From the IMG/VR virus record IMGVR_UViG_3300025759_000275, positions 1 to 36,241 of that record: DNA of 36,241 nucleotides; one strand, 5' to 3'. Shown in pieces: positions 14,196 through 22,874 of the stretch (position 1 is its first letter; each line of letters begins with the position of its first letter). This DNA comes from a virus. The notes under the pieces are model-generated. The model was not told where the DNA came from, ran no database searches, and saw nothing but the letters and a program-made list of their open reading frames with translations. Both the position numbers and the translations under genes were made by a program.

Positions 14196-15949
14196 TAATC
14201 TTCAATATCATTGTCAAAGATGGTTTGTGCAGTCATGACATTTGAATTTGTCTCATCTTGTGCCATCTTTTCAAGCATCTCTCTTTGCTGATCAAATGTC
14301 AAAGACCAAAAGCTGTCATCCATTTGTGAGATATATGTGTCAAATGACCAATGCAATGTGGCTTTCCATTTAGGCAACAAGCCAGTTGCCATGATAGCAA
14401 TCACATCAGTTGTGCTTTGCAAGTAATAGTTGTCAATCTTTTGCTTGAGATCAACAGTCATTTTTAGCTTGTCATTGTTTGCAAATCTCACACTCATCAG
14501 CTCTTTGGTCATTTCACCTCTGATTGCATCTGGCAAATCTTGTGAATCTCTCAACTCAGCACTCAAGTCTGTCTCTGATCGCAAAGCAAAGCTCACTGGT
14601 GGCTTGACTGATGGTGATTGAAAATCAACGTATCTCACATTGCCAAGAATGTCAATTCCCCACTTGATGAGATTGAACATCTGATTTGAATACTTTGAAA
14701 TAAATGAGAACAGCTCCTCACGATCAATCAACTTGCCTGTTGCTGTCTCTTTGCCACTCTTTTTGTCCAAGCTGATTTCAATACCCATGAAAGAGAATGA
14801 CACAGCAACATTGTGATTCACTTCATTTCTCAATGCATCAATCATTGATGAGTCTTTCTTGACATAAGTCACTGGATCAAATGGCAATGGCTCAGAGTCA
14901 TTCATTCTGTTTGGCACTTGCACTTGAGTCACTCTCAATGGTGATTGCATTGATCTCTTTCCAGATCCATTGCATGATGGACAACTCTTTTGCTCACTAT
15001 CATCATTGATGACATATCCATCAACACATCCATCAAAGTCACACTCATCAACCCACTCAATGCGCTCCATGAATACATTTGAGACCTTGTTCACTCTCAA
15101 ATTTGTTGCATCAATCAAAGCATCATTGAGATTTGGCACTGCATCCATGAAGAGACTCTCATACCAAATTGCTCTGTCTTGTGTTTTTGCCTCACCACCA
15201 AGCATCTGCACTGGTAATTTGCCAAGATTATGCTCATAATAAAGAACAGCTTCAAACTTATAATCAAGTTTTTTGCCAATTTGCTTGAGAATCCAAATGT
15301 TTTTATGGTCATATAGTTTGAAAATCAAACCAGATTGCTCTTTTCTGTTGCCATATTCAACAACAGACTTTTCACTCATCAGCAGCAATGCCATCTCACT
15401 GTTGATGTCAATCACTTTTGGTGAGTGATACAAGACAAAGATTGGCTCAACAAGTTCTGTGTCAACAATCTCTGCATCAACAAAGTCAAGTGCAATCACT
15501 GCATTGGCATCCTCATCTTTTGCTGGCTTGACAATGTTTTCAAAATAACTCATGAGAGAGTTGAATTTTGGAAAGTCTTTTGTGAAATATGCCTCAGCAG
15601 ATTGATCAGCATATACACCAGAGTCATTGCCCCAGTCAGTAATGGAATAGTTTTGTGGATTGAAAATTCTGTTGATCTGTGTGGTTGCCTTTTTCCACAC
15701 TGGTCTTGTGATTGGCTGATATGTGGCTCTTTTGTAGTCAAACTCCTCTTGAGTCTCATTTGGTGCTGATTCACTGATCAAGACATCTGGAAATGTGTCA
15801 AGCTGTGAATGCACTTTTACTTTTTCATACAACTCAACAGCATGAGAATATCTTTCATCTGTCCACTCTTTGCTTTTGTGAACAGACTCTGCATATGGTA
15901 TCACAACACCACTCAGCAGATCATCAATCAGTGTTTCGTCAAAAACCAT
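14195..15949 (-). CDS. Portal protein with internal zinc-ribbon-like insert
   Basis: A 584-residue protein from the ATG at 15949, which follows the stop of the 20-residue gene by one base (an in-frame GTG at 15973 is less likely). Size, the place just before the minor head gene, and helical segments such as VKPAKDEDANAVIALDFV and ETATGKLIDREELFSFISKYS fit a portal ring subunit through which DNA is packaged. At residues about 303-332 there is a Cys cluster, CDFDGC then CPSCNGSGKR, resembling a DnaJ-type zinc ribbon. The C-terminal part is acidic. Confidence 0.8.
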   Translation of the reverse strand: MVFDETLIDDLLSGVVIPYAESVHKSKEWTDERYSHAVELYEKVKVHSQLDTFPDVLISESAPNETQEEFDYKRATYQPITRPVWKKATTQINRIFNPQNYSITDWGNDSGVYADQSAEAYFTKDFPKFNSLMSYFENIVKPAKDEDANAVIALDFVDAEIVDTELVEPIFVLYHSPKVIDINSEMALLLMSEKSVVEYGNRKEQSGLIFKLYDHKNIWILKQIGKKLDYKFEAVLYYEHNLGKLPVQMLGGEAKTQDRAIWYESLFMDAVPNLNDALIDATNLRVNKVSNVFMERIEWVDECDFDGCVDGYVINDDSEQKSCPSCNGSGKRSMQSPLRVTQVQVPNRMNDSEPLPFDPVTYVKKDSSMIDALRNEVNHNVAVSFSFMGIEISLDKKSGKETATGKLIDREELFSFISKYSNQMFNLIKWGIDILGNVRYVDFQSPSVKPPVSFALRSETDLSAELRDSQDLPDAIRGEMTKELMSVRFANNDKLKMTVDLKQKIDNYYLQSTTDVIAIMATGLLPKWKATLHWSFDTYISQMDDSFWSLTFDQQREMLEKMAQDETNSNVMTAQTIFDNDIED

Positions 15950-15950
15950 T

Positions 15951-16013
15951 TTATTTCTTTTTTCCGCAACCACAGCCTTTGCGTTTGTTGCTCTTGTTCA
16001 AATTCAGTTTCAT
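15951..16013 (-). CDS. 20-residue Cys/Lys peptide between glycosyltransferase and portal
   Basis: A tiny frame with ATG at 16013-16011, overlapping the upstream TGA as TGATG, and TAA at 15953-15951, one base before the portal ATG. It encodes a basic peptide ending KRKGCGCGKKK. Three lines support it: exact fit between two coupled genes, stop and start spacing identical to real genes here, and a Cys-Gly-Cys-Gly-Lys ending that I recall from other short flavophage proteins. Function unknown; metal or nucleic-acid binding is conceivable. Confidence 0.55.
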   Translation of the reverse strand: MKLNLNKSNKRKGCGCGKKK

Positions 16014-16861
16014 CAGTGTTTATATCTCATTAATTTATGAATGTCTTTTCTTGGTGACATTCCAATGATCTCTCTCCAGTTTGATCTGTTCTCTCTCTGA
16101 TACAAATCATACACAAATCTGTGATTGTATCTGTGGTTACCATAGCAACCAAGAACAAAAAAGTCTTTTTTTACATCATCAACACTTTTGTTGATATGAT
16201 AGTCAATTCTCCTTTGAAAATAGACTGGAAATCTTGTCTCAAAGTAAACATCAGCAAGATTGTTCTTGCTCATTGAGATGCCAAGATACAACTCATCTGG
16301 ATGCATACCATGAAACCACTCTGTTGCCATGTTTTCAAATGGCTCATCAATAGCTTTCAAAGCATCAGCAAAGAGTTTTTTTGTTGTCTTGCTCTTTCTC
16401 ACAAACATGATTGATGAGTTGCAACCAATTGCTTGCTTTTTCAAGTTGTATTGCTTGGCAACACCATCATGATCATCAACCCAGTGCATTGCATCTTTTT
16501 GGATCTTGAAATCTTGCTCTTGATCAAACAATGGTGAGATGTCTTGCAACACAACACCATCAACATCAAGATACAATGTTTCATCAAAATGCAAAAGTGA
16601 ATACATTGAGAGCTTGCCTTTGCCAGCTTGAATGCGTTTGTTGTCTGTGTATGCTTGAGAGCTGATGTCTGTCAGCACATCAAAGATGTTTGCTCTGTCA
16701 CCAAGCTCTTTGATGTAGTGATCATGGATGAGCTGAATTGGCACATTTGGTGAGTGCTTTCTCAAACTCAAAGCCATGTTGAATGCAAATTGAAAGAAAA
16801 TAGGTTTCCCAAAAGCTAATAAACTAACTCCTTGAGAAACCATATTTTGTTCTTTGCTCAT
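16013..16861 (-). CDS. GT8-like glycosyltransferase
   Basis: From the ATG at 16861 (TGATG overlap with the gene before) the product has 282 residues. SLLHFDETLYLDVDGVVLQDISPLF (about 88-112) contains the D-x-D metal site with the flanking pattern of GT8/GT-A enzymes, and SSIMFVRKSKTTKKLFADAL is a typical acceptor-side segment. It is separate from the seven-gene cassette, placed between a tail-protein gene and the portal gene. An inserted role in virion or host-surface glycosylation is inferred. No membrane segment. Confidence 0.78.
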   Translation of the reverse strand: MSKEQNMVSQGVSLLAFGKPIFFQFAFNMALSLRKHSPNVPIQLIHDHYIKELGDRANIFDVLTDISSQAYTDNKRIQAGKGKLSMYSLLHFDETLYLDVDGVVLQDISPLFDQEQDFKIQKDAMHWVDDHDGVAKQYNLKKQAIGCNSSIMFVRKSKTTKKLFADALKAIDEPFENMATEWFHGMHPDELYLGISMSKNNLADVYFETRFPVYFQRRIDYHINKSVDDVKKDFFVLGCYGNHRYNHRFVYDLYQRENRSNWREIIGMSPRKDIHKLMRYKH

Positions 16862-17409
16862 CAATCAAAGATTTCATCTGCATTGGATGGTGCAGCACTT
16901 GGCACTGGCAACTTGATTGTGTCCCACATTGCTTGTGCAGCATACACTTGAACTGTCTTGTCATCTGCAAGAACTTCAAGTTTTGCCATGAAATTCACAT
17001 CAATTGCATCAACAATCTTGATGGTGCTGTTTTTTGGCTCATACCATACAACTCCACCAGCAGTGTACTCATTCAAGTCATCATACAAAGTTGAATTTCC
17101 AGCAGTCACTGCTCTGTCTCTCCATGTAAGCACATGAGAGAAAGAATCAACTCTGTCTGGCAATCCGGCAACCTCAGATTCAGATGTTGTCTCTGATGCT
17201 TGAGCATATTCACCTCTGATTTCCTTGATGATTTTGACTGAGCCATCTGCAATTGCAGCATCCCACTCAGCATTGGATGTGAAATCAGTGATTGTTGTTT
17301 GATTTGGTTTGATCAAAGCAATTGACTTGATGCCACCAAACAATCTTTCATTTCCACAAATCACTTCATGATCTCCAATCTCACCAAAGCAATATTTTTC
17401 TAAACTCAT
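16861..17409 (-). CDS. Candidate major tail tube protein
   Basis: A 182-residue soluble protein with a mixed beta pattern (GGIKSIALIKPNQTTITDF, KIIKEIRGEYAQA, HVLTWRDRAV, VDAIDVNFMAKLEVLADDKTV) and an acidic end. Size and fold pattern fit a tube or other abundant tail protein. It begins a new transcript: a strong minus-strand terminator (17502-17531) and a TATTTTTG box (17493-17500) lie upstream, the only such arrangement inside the structural region, which suggests high expression. Its order after the distal tail genes is unusual for a tube protein, so another virion protein is possible. Confidence 0.5.
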   Translation of the reverse strand: MSLEKYCFGEIGDHEVICGNERLFGGIKSIALIKPNQTTITDFTSNAEWDAAIADGSVKIIKEIRGEYAQASETTSESEVAGLPDRVDSFSHVLTWRDRAVTAGNSTLYDDLNEYTAGGVVWYEPKNSTIKIVDAIDVNFMAKLEVLADDKTVQVYAAQAMWDTIKLPVPSAAPSNADEIFD

Positions 17410-17492
17410 TTTTTTGAATTTTAGAATTTGAAAAAAAATTATTCACCTTTTCTGATGGCTGGTGAGATCAAGCCACTTTCATTCAGCTTTGA

Positions 17493-17500
17493 CAAAAATA
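17493..17500 (-). promoter_or_regulatory. Candidate -7 box after terminator
   Basis: The minus strand reads TATTTTTG, a TAnnTTTG match, directly after the T run of the terminator and about 80 nt upstream of the ATG at 17409. It would restart transcription for the candidate tail-tube gene. Because it lies next to an AT-rich tract, a chance match cannot be excluded. Confidence 0.4.
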
Positions 17501-17501
17501 T

Positions 17502-17531
17502 AAAAAAAAGTCAACTCTGGGTGAGCTGACT
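17502..17531 (-). terminator. Rho-independent terminator after distal tail gene
   Basis: On the minus strand AGTCAGCTC pairs with GAGTTGACT (eight of nine pairs) around a 5-nt loop, followed directly by eight T residues (17502-17509). It is the clearest intrinsic terminator in the window. It sits in the 191-nt gap between 17601-18809 and 16861-17409. Confidence 0.8.
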
Positions 17532-17600
17532 TTCTTTGGGCATTAAGAAAATTTCAAGAATGAACTTTTGGGCTATGAATAAAATCAGAAATCAAATGTA

Positions 17601-18809
17601 CTAAATATTTCCAGAGTTTTTCACAATGCCTGTTGATTGAGCTGCTTCATAGCAAGTAAATGAGACAGCAGCTTGCTCATAACCATTGTAATTTGGTGAA
17701 TATTCATCAGCAGTCTTGACAAATCTTCTTGAATCGCCATTCAGCTCAATGGTGAAATTGTTCACATTTGTCAAATATGCCAAACATTCATGGACATACC
17801 AAGGCACAACATCTGTTGCAATAGTCACTTTTTTATTGATCTGGCTGTACAAGTTGCGCCATTGCTCAGAGCTGTTTTGATATGTCTGACCATCTTCATT
17901 TTCAAATACAGCTTGACCAACTTGCAATTTCTTGAGTCCAAATGTCAATGTGCTTGAGCTGATGTCTGACCATTTCAATCCAAAAACACCATCACCAGTG
18001 TGAGAGAACTGCATCTGATAGAACTTTTCATCAGTGATGATAAATTGAACTGACTTTCCAATGCCAGCAGATGTGTTGGAATTGAAATAATATGGTTTGT
18101 TTTCTTCCAGATTCTCAGTCAATGCATTGATTTCAAAAGTGATGTAATTCTCATCCATTGTCTCAGCAGTGATTGCAATCTCACTGTCATCACTACATTT
18201 CACAAGAATCATGTCAATCTCTTGCAATCTCACTCTTGTCATCTGCAATGCTGTGGCTGTGCCAGCAGATGTGAGTTGAAAGCCAACATCAACAGCACCA
18301 GTGCCACCAGTCCATTGAAAGAATGTCTCAAGCTCTCCTGTTGTGTTGATAGTGATTGCAGCTCTCTCTGTCCAACCACCAGCAGCACCATTGGCTGATG
18401 TCTGTATCTCAAGATCAAGATCAGATGTGGCAAATGCACAAACATCAACTTTGAATCTGTACCAGCAGCCAGTTGTCAACTCAAGTTGCTGATACAAGAC
18501 TGTTGAGTTTGATCCAGAGCCTTTTGAGACTGTGAATGAGTTGTCACCACTGCACAAGCTCACTGACCATGATGAATCAACACCAGAGTTGTATTGTGAC
18601 CAGTTTGTGAGATTTGATGGTTGATTGTTGTCAGTGAATTTTTGATTGTACCAAAGTTCATTGACTTGCTTGGTTTGAAACTTGATCAAGTCTGTTGTTT
18701 TATATAAAACTGCAAACTGAGCAAGATCAGTTTCATCAATCAGCTCTGTGTCAAACTCATCAAAGAATCTGATTGGCTGTGCTTTGATGATTGCGTCTGT
18801 TTTACTCAT
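17601..18809 (-). CDS. Distal tail protein with carbohydrate-binding-like domain
   Basis: A 402-residue protein overlapping the upstream gene by 8 nt. Residues about 60-200 form a jelly-roll-like domain rich in Gly, Ser and aromatic residues (WSVSLCSGDNSFTV, LELTTGCWYRFKVDV, GWTERAAITINTTGELETFF) resembling carbohydrate-binding modules; the rest is beta-rich with IELNGDSRRFVKTADEYSPN near the end. Following the hub-like protein, it is probably part of the tail tip and may contact the host surface. No enzymatic site is visible. Confidence 0.65.
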   Translation of the reverse strand: MSKTDAIIKAQPIRFFDEFDTELIDETDLAQFAVLYKTTDLIKFQTKQVNELWYNQKFTDNNQPSNLTNWSQYNSGVDSSWSVSLCSGDNSFTVSKGSGSNSTVLYQQLELTTGCWYRFKVDVCAFATSDLDLEIQTSANGAAGGWTERAAITINTTGELETFFQWTGGTGAVDVGFQLTSAGTATALQMTRVRLQEIDMILVKCSDDSEIAITAETMDENYITFEINALTENLEENKPYYFNSNTSAGIGKSVQFIITDEKFYQMQFSHTGDGVFGLKWSDISSSTLTFGLKKLQVGQAVFENEDGQTYQNSSEQWRNLYSQINKKVTIATDVVPWYVHECLAYLTNVNNFTIELNGDSRRFVKTADEYSPNYNGYEQAAVSFTCYEAAQSTGIVKNSGNI

Positions 18810-20592
18810 TTGAAATTGTTTTGAATTGTACTAAACCAGTTTTGATGTCAACAGACATTGAGAGAATCCACATATCTGTTGCCGTGAGACCTTCACCACT
18901 CACAGAGATTTTCACTGATGGATCTGCAACAATAGCATTGACATCAACTTGTGAGATTGGTGTTGTAAACTCATATTCTTTGTCAAGAATGATGGTGTCA
19001 TTGTCAAACTGAACTCCACCAGATGTGGCTTGTTTTCCAGTGCTGGTCATCCAATATTTTTGTCTCCAGAGAGTGCCAAGAAAAGCATTGAATGTCTTGA
19101 AAGCTGTGATCAATAAGTTGGCAACAAGAGATGGTGTGATTGGATATTCTTTTGCTCTCTGAGTGCCAGAGTCATCAAAAGTGTCAATCAAGATTGTGTC
19201 TTGATCAAAGTCAGTCTCATTCTCTTGCAATGAGTCAATTGCTTGATTGCTGGTGATAAATTCGTTTTGAGCATTGAATGAGCCTTGACCACATTGTTCT
19301 GTTGTTTGATAGCCTTTTGGCAATGTCGTATTCAAATCAGCCACAAAATAATCTCTGAAACTTGATGAATAAGATGCTGTGTCTGACTTGTAATCATCAG
19401 CACCATCTTGATGATTGATTGAGTTGAGCTTGAAATCATTGTTTCTCTTGACGGAGATATTTCTCACACCAGTGATTGTCACAGATGCTGCTGAGGCTTG
19501 ATCAAAAAATGTTTCTGTTTTCTCAAGCTTCATTGTTGGCTGACCACCATCATCAAATATTTTGAAAGTCATGTCAAACAATCTGTTCATTTCTCTTGTG
19601 AGAATTGAGAGCTTGTTTGAGATGGTTGCTGTGATGTCAGTGCCAGCATAGTTGAATCTAAATGCATTTCCTTTGATCATCATCAAGTTGCTCATTCCTT
19701 GAGTTGTATCTTGAACTTTTGATGTTGTGTTTGATGTGCCACCAACAGTTGTCACTGAGATGATATCAAATGCTGAATAAATATCATAATCATTTGCGCC
19801 ATTGATCACAAGCTGAAATGGTGCGCCCATATCAAACTCAAAGCCAGTCACAGAGCTATTTCTTGCAATCTCAGCAAATGTTGACACAATTGTTCTTTCA
19901 TTTGATGTATTGAATGCTTGAGTTGCTGTAAAAGTGCCAATCTCACTCACAATTGTGATGGTGAATGAGACACCAATGCCACCAGGCTGAATGTTCCAAA
20001 TTGCAACTTGATTGTCATCACTTTCAAACCAATCACTTTCAAACACAACTTGATTGTTGGTGATGTATGAAATCATATGACTGAAAATATCACTCACAAA
20101 GTACATTTTTACTGTGCCAGATGAGCTGAAATCAATCTTGACTGAGTTGAGTGATACTTCTGTTGGCACAAGACCAGTGATTGCAGTGCCATCAAGAGAC
20201 TTTGTTGCACCAGAGTTGACTGAGATATCTTGCCTATCAAGTATGATCTGAGTCAAATTCTGATCAACAATCTTGCATTTTGCAATCTGCTTTTGCAAGT
20301 CAAACTCTACATCATAGCTGTAAATGCGACCATTGAAAAGTGTTTGAAATGCATCATCTGGATTGACTTTGAACTCAATCAGCACATCAAACTCCCAGCA
20401 ATCAGATGCAGTGTCAAGTGCATCAATGTATGAATAAGCAGAGCCAACCCACTCAAGATTGGCTGTGTATTGATAAAATATTCCTTTGATATCATTGTCT
20501 CTCTCAATTGACAGCTCTGAGTCATTCCAATTGATCGGATCATCAACAACTTGTGGTGAGCCATCTGGGTCAAAAGTGAATCTGTATATCAT
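18802..20592 (-). CDS. Tail hub/baseplate-like protein
   Basis: A 596-residue beta-rich protein starting inside the tape measure stop (ATGA). The beginning (MIYRFTFDPDGSPQVVDDP ... NWNDSELSIERDNDIKG) and sections such as FDVLIEFKVNPDD and NGRIYSYDVEF recall the distal tail or hub proteins that cap the tail tube in siphoviruses of Bacteroidota. Central and C-terminal parts show repeated beta strands and no protease or lysozyme motif. Position right after the tape measure gene is the main support. Confidence 0.68.
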   Translation of the reverse strand: MIYRFTFDPDGSPQVVDDPINWNDSELSIERDNDIKGIFYQYTANLEWVGSAYSYIDALDTASDCWEFDVLIEFKVNPDDAFQTLFNGRIYSYDVEFDLQKQIAKCKIVDQNLTQIILDRQDISVNSGATKSLDGTAITGLVPTEVSLNSVKIDFSSSGTVKMYFVSDIFSHMISYITNNQVVFESDWFESDDNQVAIWNIQPGGIGVSFTITIVSEIGTFTATQAFNTSNERTIVSTFAEIARNSSVTGFEFDMGAPFQLVINGANDYDIYSAFDIISVTTVGGTSNTTSKVQDTTQGMSNLMMIKGNAFRFNYAGTDITATISNKLSILTREMNRLFDMTFKIFDDGGQPTMKLEKTETFFDQASAASVTITGVRNISVKRNNDFKLNSINHQDGADDYKSDTASYSSSFRDYFVADLNTTLPKGYQTTEQCGQGSFNAQNEFITSNQAIDSLQENETDFDQDTILIDTFDDSGTQRAKEYPITPSLVANLLITAFKTFNAFLGTLWRQKYWMTSTGKQATSGGVQFDNDTIILDKEYEFTTPISQVDVNAIVADPSVKISVSGEGLTATDMWILSMSVDIKTGLVQFKTISNE

Positions 20593-22568
20593 TGCAATGT
20601 TGCTGTTTTATATTTTGGCTTGGCTTTCAGCTCATCAAGCTTGTTGACAATAGTCATCACACCTTTTCTCTCAATCTTTGCAAGCTGACCATAGTCAATT
20701 GGCACACCAGATCCACCAGCTTTTCTCAATGCTTTGTAAATCAATGCAGCATCAACAAGCTCTTTGTTGCTGAGGTCTCTGCCAATTCTTGCATTGTCAA
20801 GTGTTGGAATGATTCTCTCACCATAGTTGGCAAGCACTGGAATCTGATCTTTGCCTCTTGCACCAGTCAAGTATTCTGTACCTTGATAAAATCTTGGCAC
20901 ATCTTCTGACTGAGCAATTTTTCTTGCTTGTGAGATGTTTGAAATTGTGATGGCTGTGAATGTTGCAATTGCGCCAAGTGTTGATGCAATTGCTGCTGCA
21001 TTTCCTTGTTCAGCATCCTTTCTTGCACCTTTTGATGTCGCAACAAGAAAGTTGGCAATTGCCTCAGCTTGACCAATGCCAATCTGAAAGAGAGCCATTG
21101 CTTTTGAGTTGTTGTTGAATGAGTTGAGAATGACACCAAGAGCATTGAATGATGATGCTGTGATTGATGCTTGTCTCTCATATTCCTCAAGCACATCATT
21201 GAATCTATCTTGTGAGTTCATTGCAGCAATTCTTGCATTCTCATCTGCATCAATAGTGACTTGAACTGCATCTCTGGTCACTTTTGCCATGTTTTCTGTT
21301 GTTTTTATTGTTGCAGTTTCAACAGTTGTGATCTGTTCATCAATCAACTCTCCTTGAGAACGCATCATTGCATCATATTTCTCTCTTATTGAATCAAGAT
21401 TGTCAGCTCTTTGTTGCTCAAGTTGCCATATCTTGATTTGTAATTCAGCATATCTCTCAGACTCCTCATTGAAATTCTTTTGAAATTCTTTGGTGAGTTT
21501 TATCTGTTCAGCCAATGAGCCAATTGAATCATCAGTATCAGTGAAAGTCTCTGCCAAGAGATCCATGTCAAGAGCTGTGTTTTTTATTGCATCACTCAAC
21601 TCATCCATTGCCTCTGCTGATGCTTGTGCTGCAAGCTCTGATCTTTCAAGCTCATTGTTGAGTTCAATTTGTTTTTCAACAGTCTCATCAAGCAAATCAG
21701 CAGCATCACTCAGTGCTGGATTGATTTTCAACACCACTCTCAATGCTGATTTCCACCATCCATCATTCAACTCAATGATCTGTCTTGTGTCAGTGACAAT
21801 CTCATTTAGTGATTGAATGAAATCCACCAAAGCTCCAGATGTGCCATTGCCAATGCTGACCATTAAAAGATCAACACTGTCTTTCAGCATTGAAATCTGA
21901 CCAGTGAGAGTCTTTGCAATTGCATCTGTTGCTCCAGACACACCTTCAAGCTCACCAAGACTCAACACATATTCTCTGATAGAGTCAGCAGTGAAATCAA
22001 CTTGTGTCTCAACCTCTTTGAATGTGAATGTGACTTGATCTCCTTGCTTTTGGGCTCTGATGCCAAACTCTTTGAGTCTTTCAAACTCACCAACTTGTGC
22101 ATCAATTATTGCCTCAGTTAGCTGATCAAAAGACTTGCCAGTTGATGCAGCAACATCACCAAGCTTTCTCATTTCATCTTGTGTTGGTCTGAAACCTTGA
22201 TTTGCAAGCTTGACAAAAGCATCAGTCAGCTCTGCAACTTGAAATGGTGTTGTGGCTGCAAATTGCACAATCTCAGCCATTGCCAGTTGTGCAGCACTAT
22301 TTGATCCAAGAGTGTTTGTGAGAACAGCTTCAAACTTTTGAAACTCACCAGTCACTCTGATGATCTCTTTGCCAAATTGCACAAGCTGATCAACAGCAAA
22401 TGCACCAGCAATCATGCCACCTACTTTTTCAAATGACTTTCCAATTCTGTCAGCTCTTTGAGTTGTATCTTTCTGAGTCTTGTCAAACTTTTGATTGATT
22501 TCATCAATGTCTTTCTTGAATCCATCAAGCTCAAGTCTATATTTTGCCAGTATTACATCATCAGCCAT
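20589..22568 (-). CDS. Tail tape measure protein
   Basis: A 659-residue protein that sets tail length. N-terminal coiled coil (FKKDIDEINQKFDKTQKDTTQRADRIGKS), then the conserved tape measure core AVDQLVQFGKEIIRVTGEFQKF ... QFAATTPFQVAELTDAFVKLANQG ... SFDQLTEAIIDAQVGEFERLKEFGI (about 60-180), a coiled-coil middle, a hydrophobic segment about 495-560, and a C-terminal RFYQGTEYLTGARGKDQIPVLANYGERII segment seen in many relatives. At roughly 1.5 angstrom per residue the tail would be near 100 nm, so this is a long-tailed siphovirus type. The start overlaps the chaperone frame by 8 nt. Confidence 0.9.
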   Translation of the reverse strand: MADDVILAKYRLELDGFKKDIDEINQKFDKTQKDTTQRADRIGKSFEKVGGMIAGAFAVDQLVQFGKEIIRVTGEFQKFEAVLTNTLGSNSAAQLAMAEIVQFAATTPFQVAELTDAFVKLANQGFRPTQDEMRKLGDVAASTGKSFDQLTEAIIDAQVGEFERLKEFGIRAQKQGDQVTFTFKEVETQVDFTADSIREYVLSLGELEGVSGATDAIAKTLTGQISMLKDSVDLLMVSIGNGTSGALVDFIQSLNEIVTDTRQIIELNDGWWKSALRVVLKINPALSDAADLLDETVEKQIELNNELERSELAAQASAEAMDELSDAIKNTALDMDLLAETFTDTDDSIGSLAEQIKLTKEFQKNFNEESERYAELQIKIWQLEQQRADNLDSIREKYDAMMRSQGELIDEQITTVETATIKTTENMAKVTRDAVQVTIDADENARIAAMNSQDRFNDVLEEYERQASITASSFNALGVILNSFNNNSKAMALFQIGIGQAEAIANFLVATSKGARKDAEQGNAAAIASTLGAIATFTAITISNISQARKIAQSEDVPRFYQGTEYLTGARGKDQIPVLANYGERIIPTLDNARIGRDLSNKELVDAALIYKALRKAGGSGVPIDYGQLAKIERKGVMTIVNKLDELKAKPKYKTATLQ

Positions 22569-22874
22569 TTGATTGCTTTTTTGATTCTTTGATTTTGAAC
22601 ATGATCAACTCAGTGACTTGTTCAACAGATTGTCTCAAAATTAAATCAAATTTTGCAATGTCTTGATCAGCCAATGCCCAGAGATTTGATCTCTCACCTT
22701 GCAGCTTGTCAAAAATCACTCTTTGGTGATAGAGTTCAATCTGTTTATTTTCTGACTCAGATGCTTTTGGCTCAGATCCCAAAGCTGAGAAAATTCTTTT
22801 TCTGTAAGATGTGACAAGCCCATCCATTCCAAGATATGCATCTGTTTGAGAAAGCTGAAATTGACTTTTTTTTT
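22561..22874 (-). CDS. -1 frame extension of tail assembly chaperone (T part)
   Basis: This frame is open from the A9 run at 22866-22874 to the TGA at 22563-22561, lies in the -1 frame of the chaperone gene 22716-23351, and ends just before the tape measure start. An internal ATG at 22827 would give an 88-residue protein on its own, but the upstream part is also open without a stop, so translation by -1 slippage into a long fusion fits better. This is the lambda G/GT arrangement: a short chaperone and a frameshifted longer form that recruits the tape measure. The T part is charged and helical. Confidence 0.7.

Noticed and set aside
22716-22827. Slippery sequence inside the overlap itself, such as GAA-AAA-G
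   Set aside because: Re-pairing after a -1 slip would be poor; the A9 run upstream is in frame and far better.
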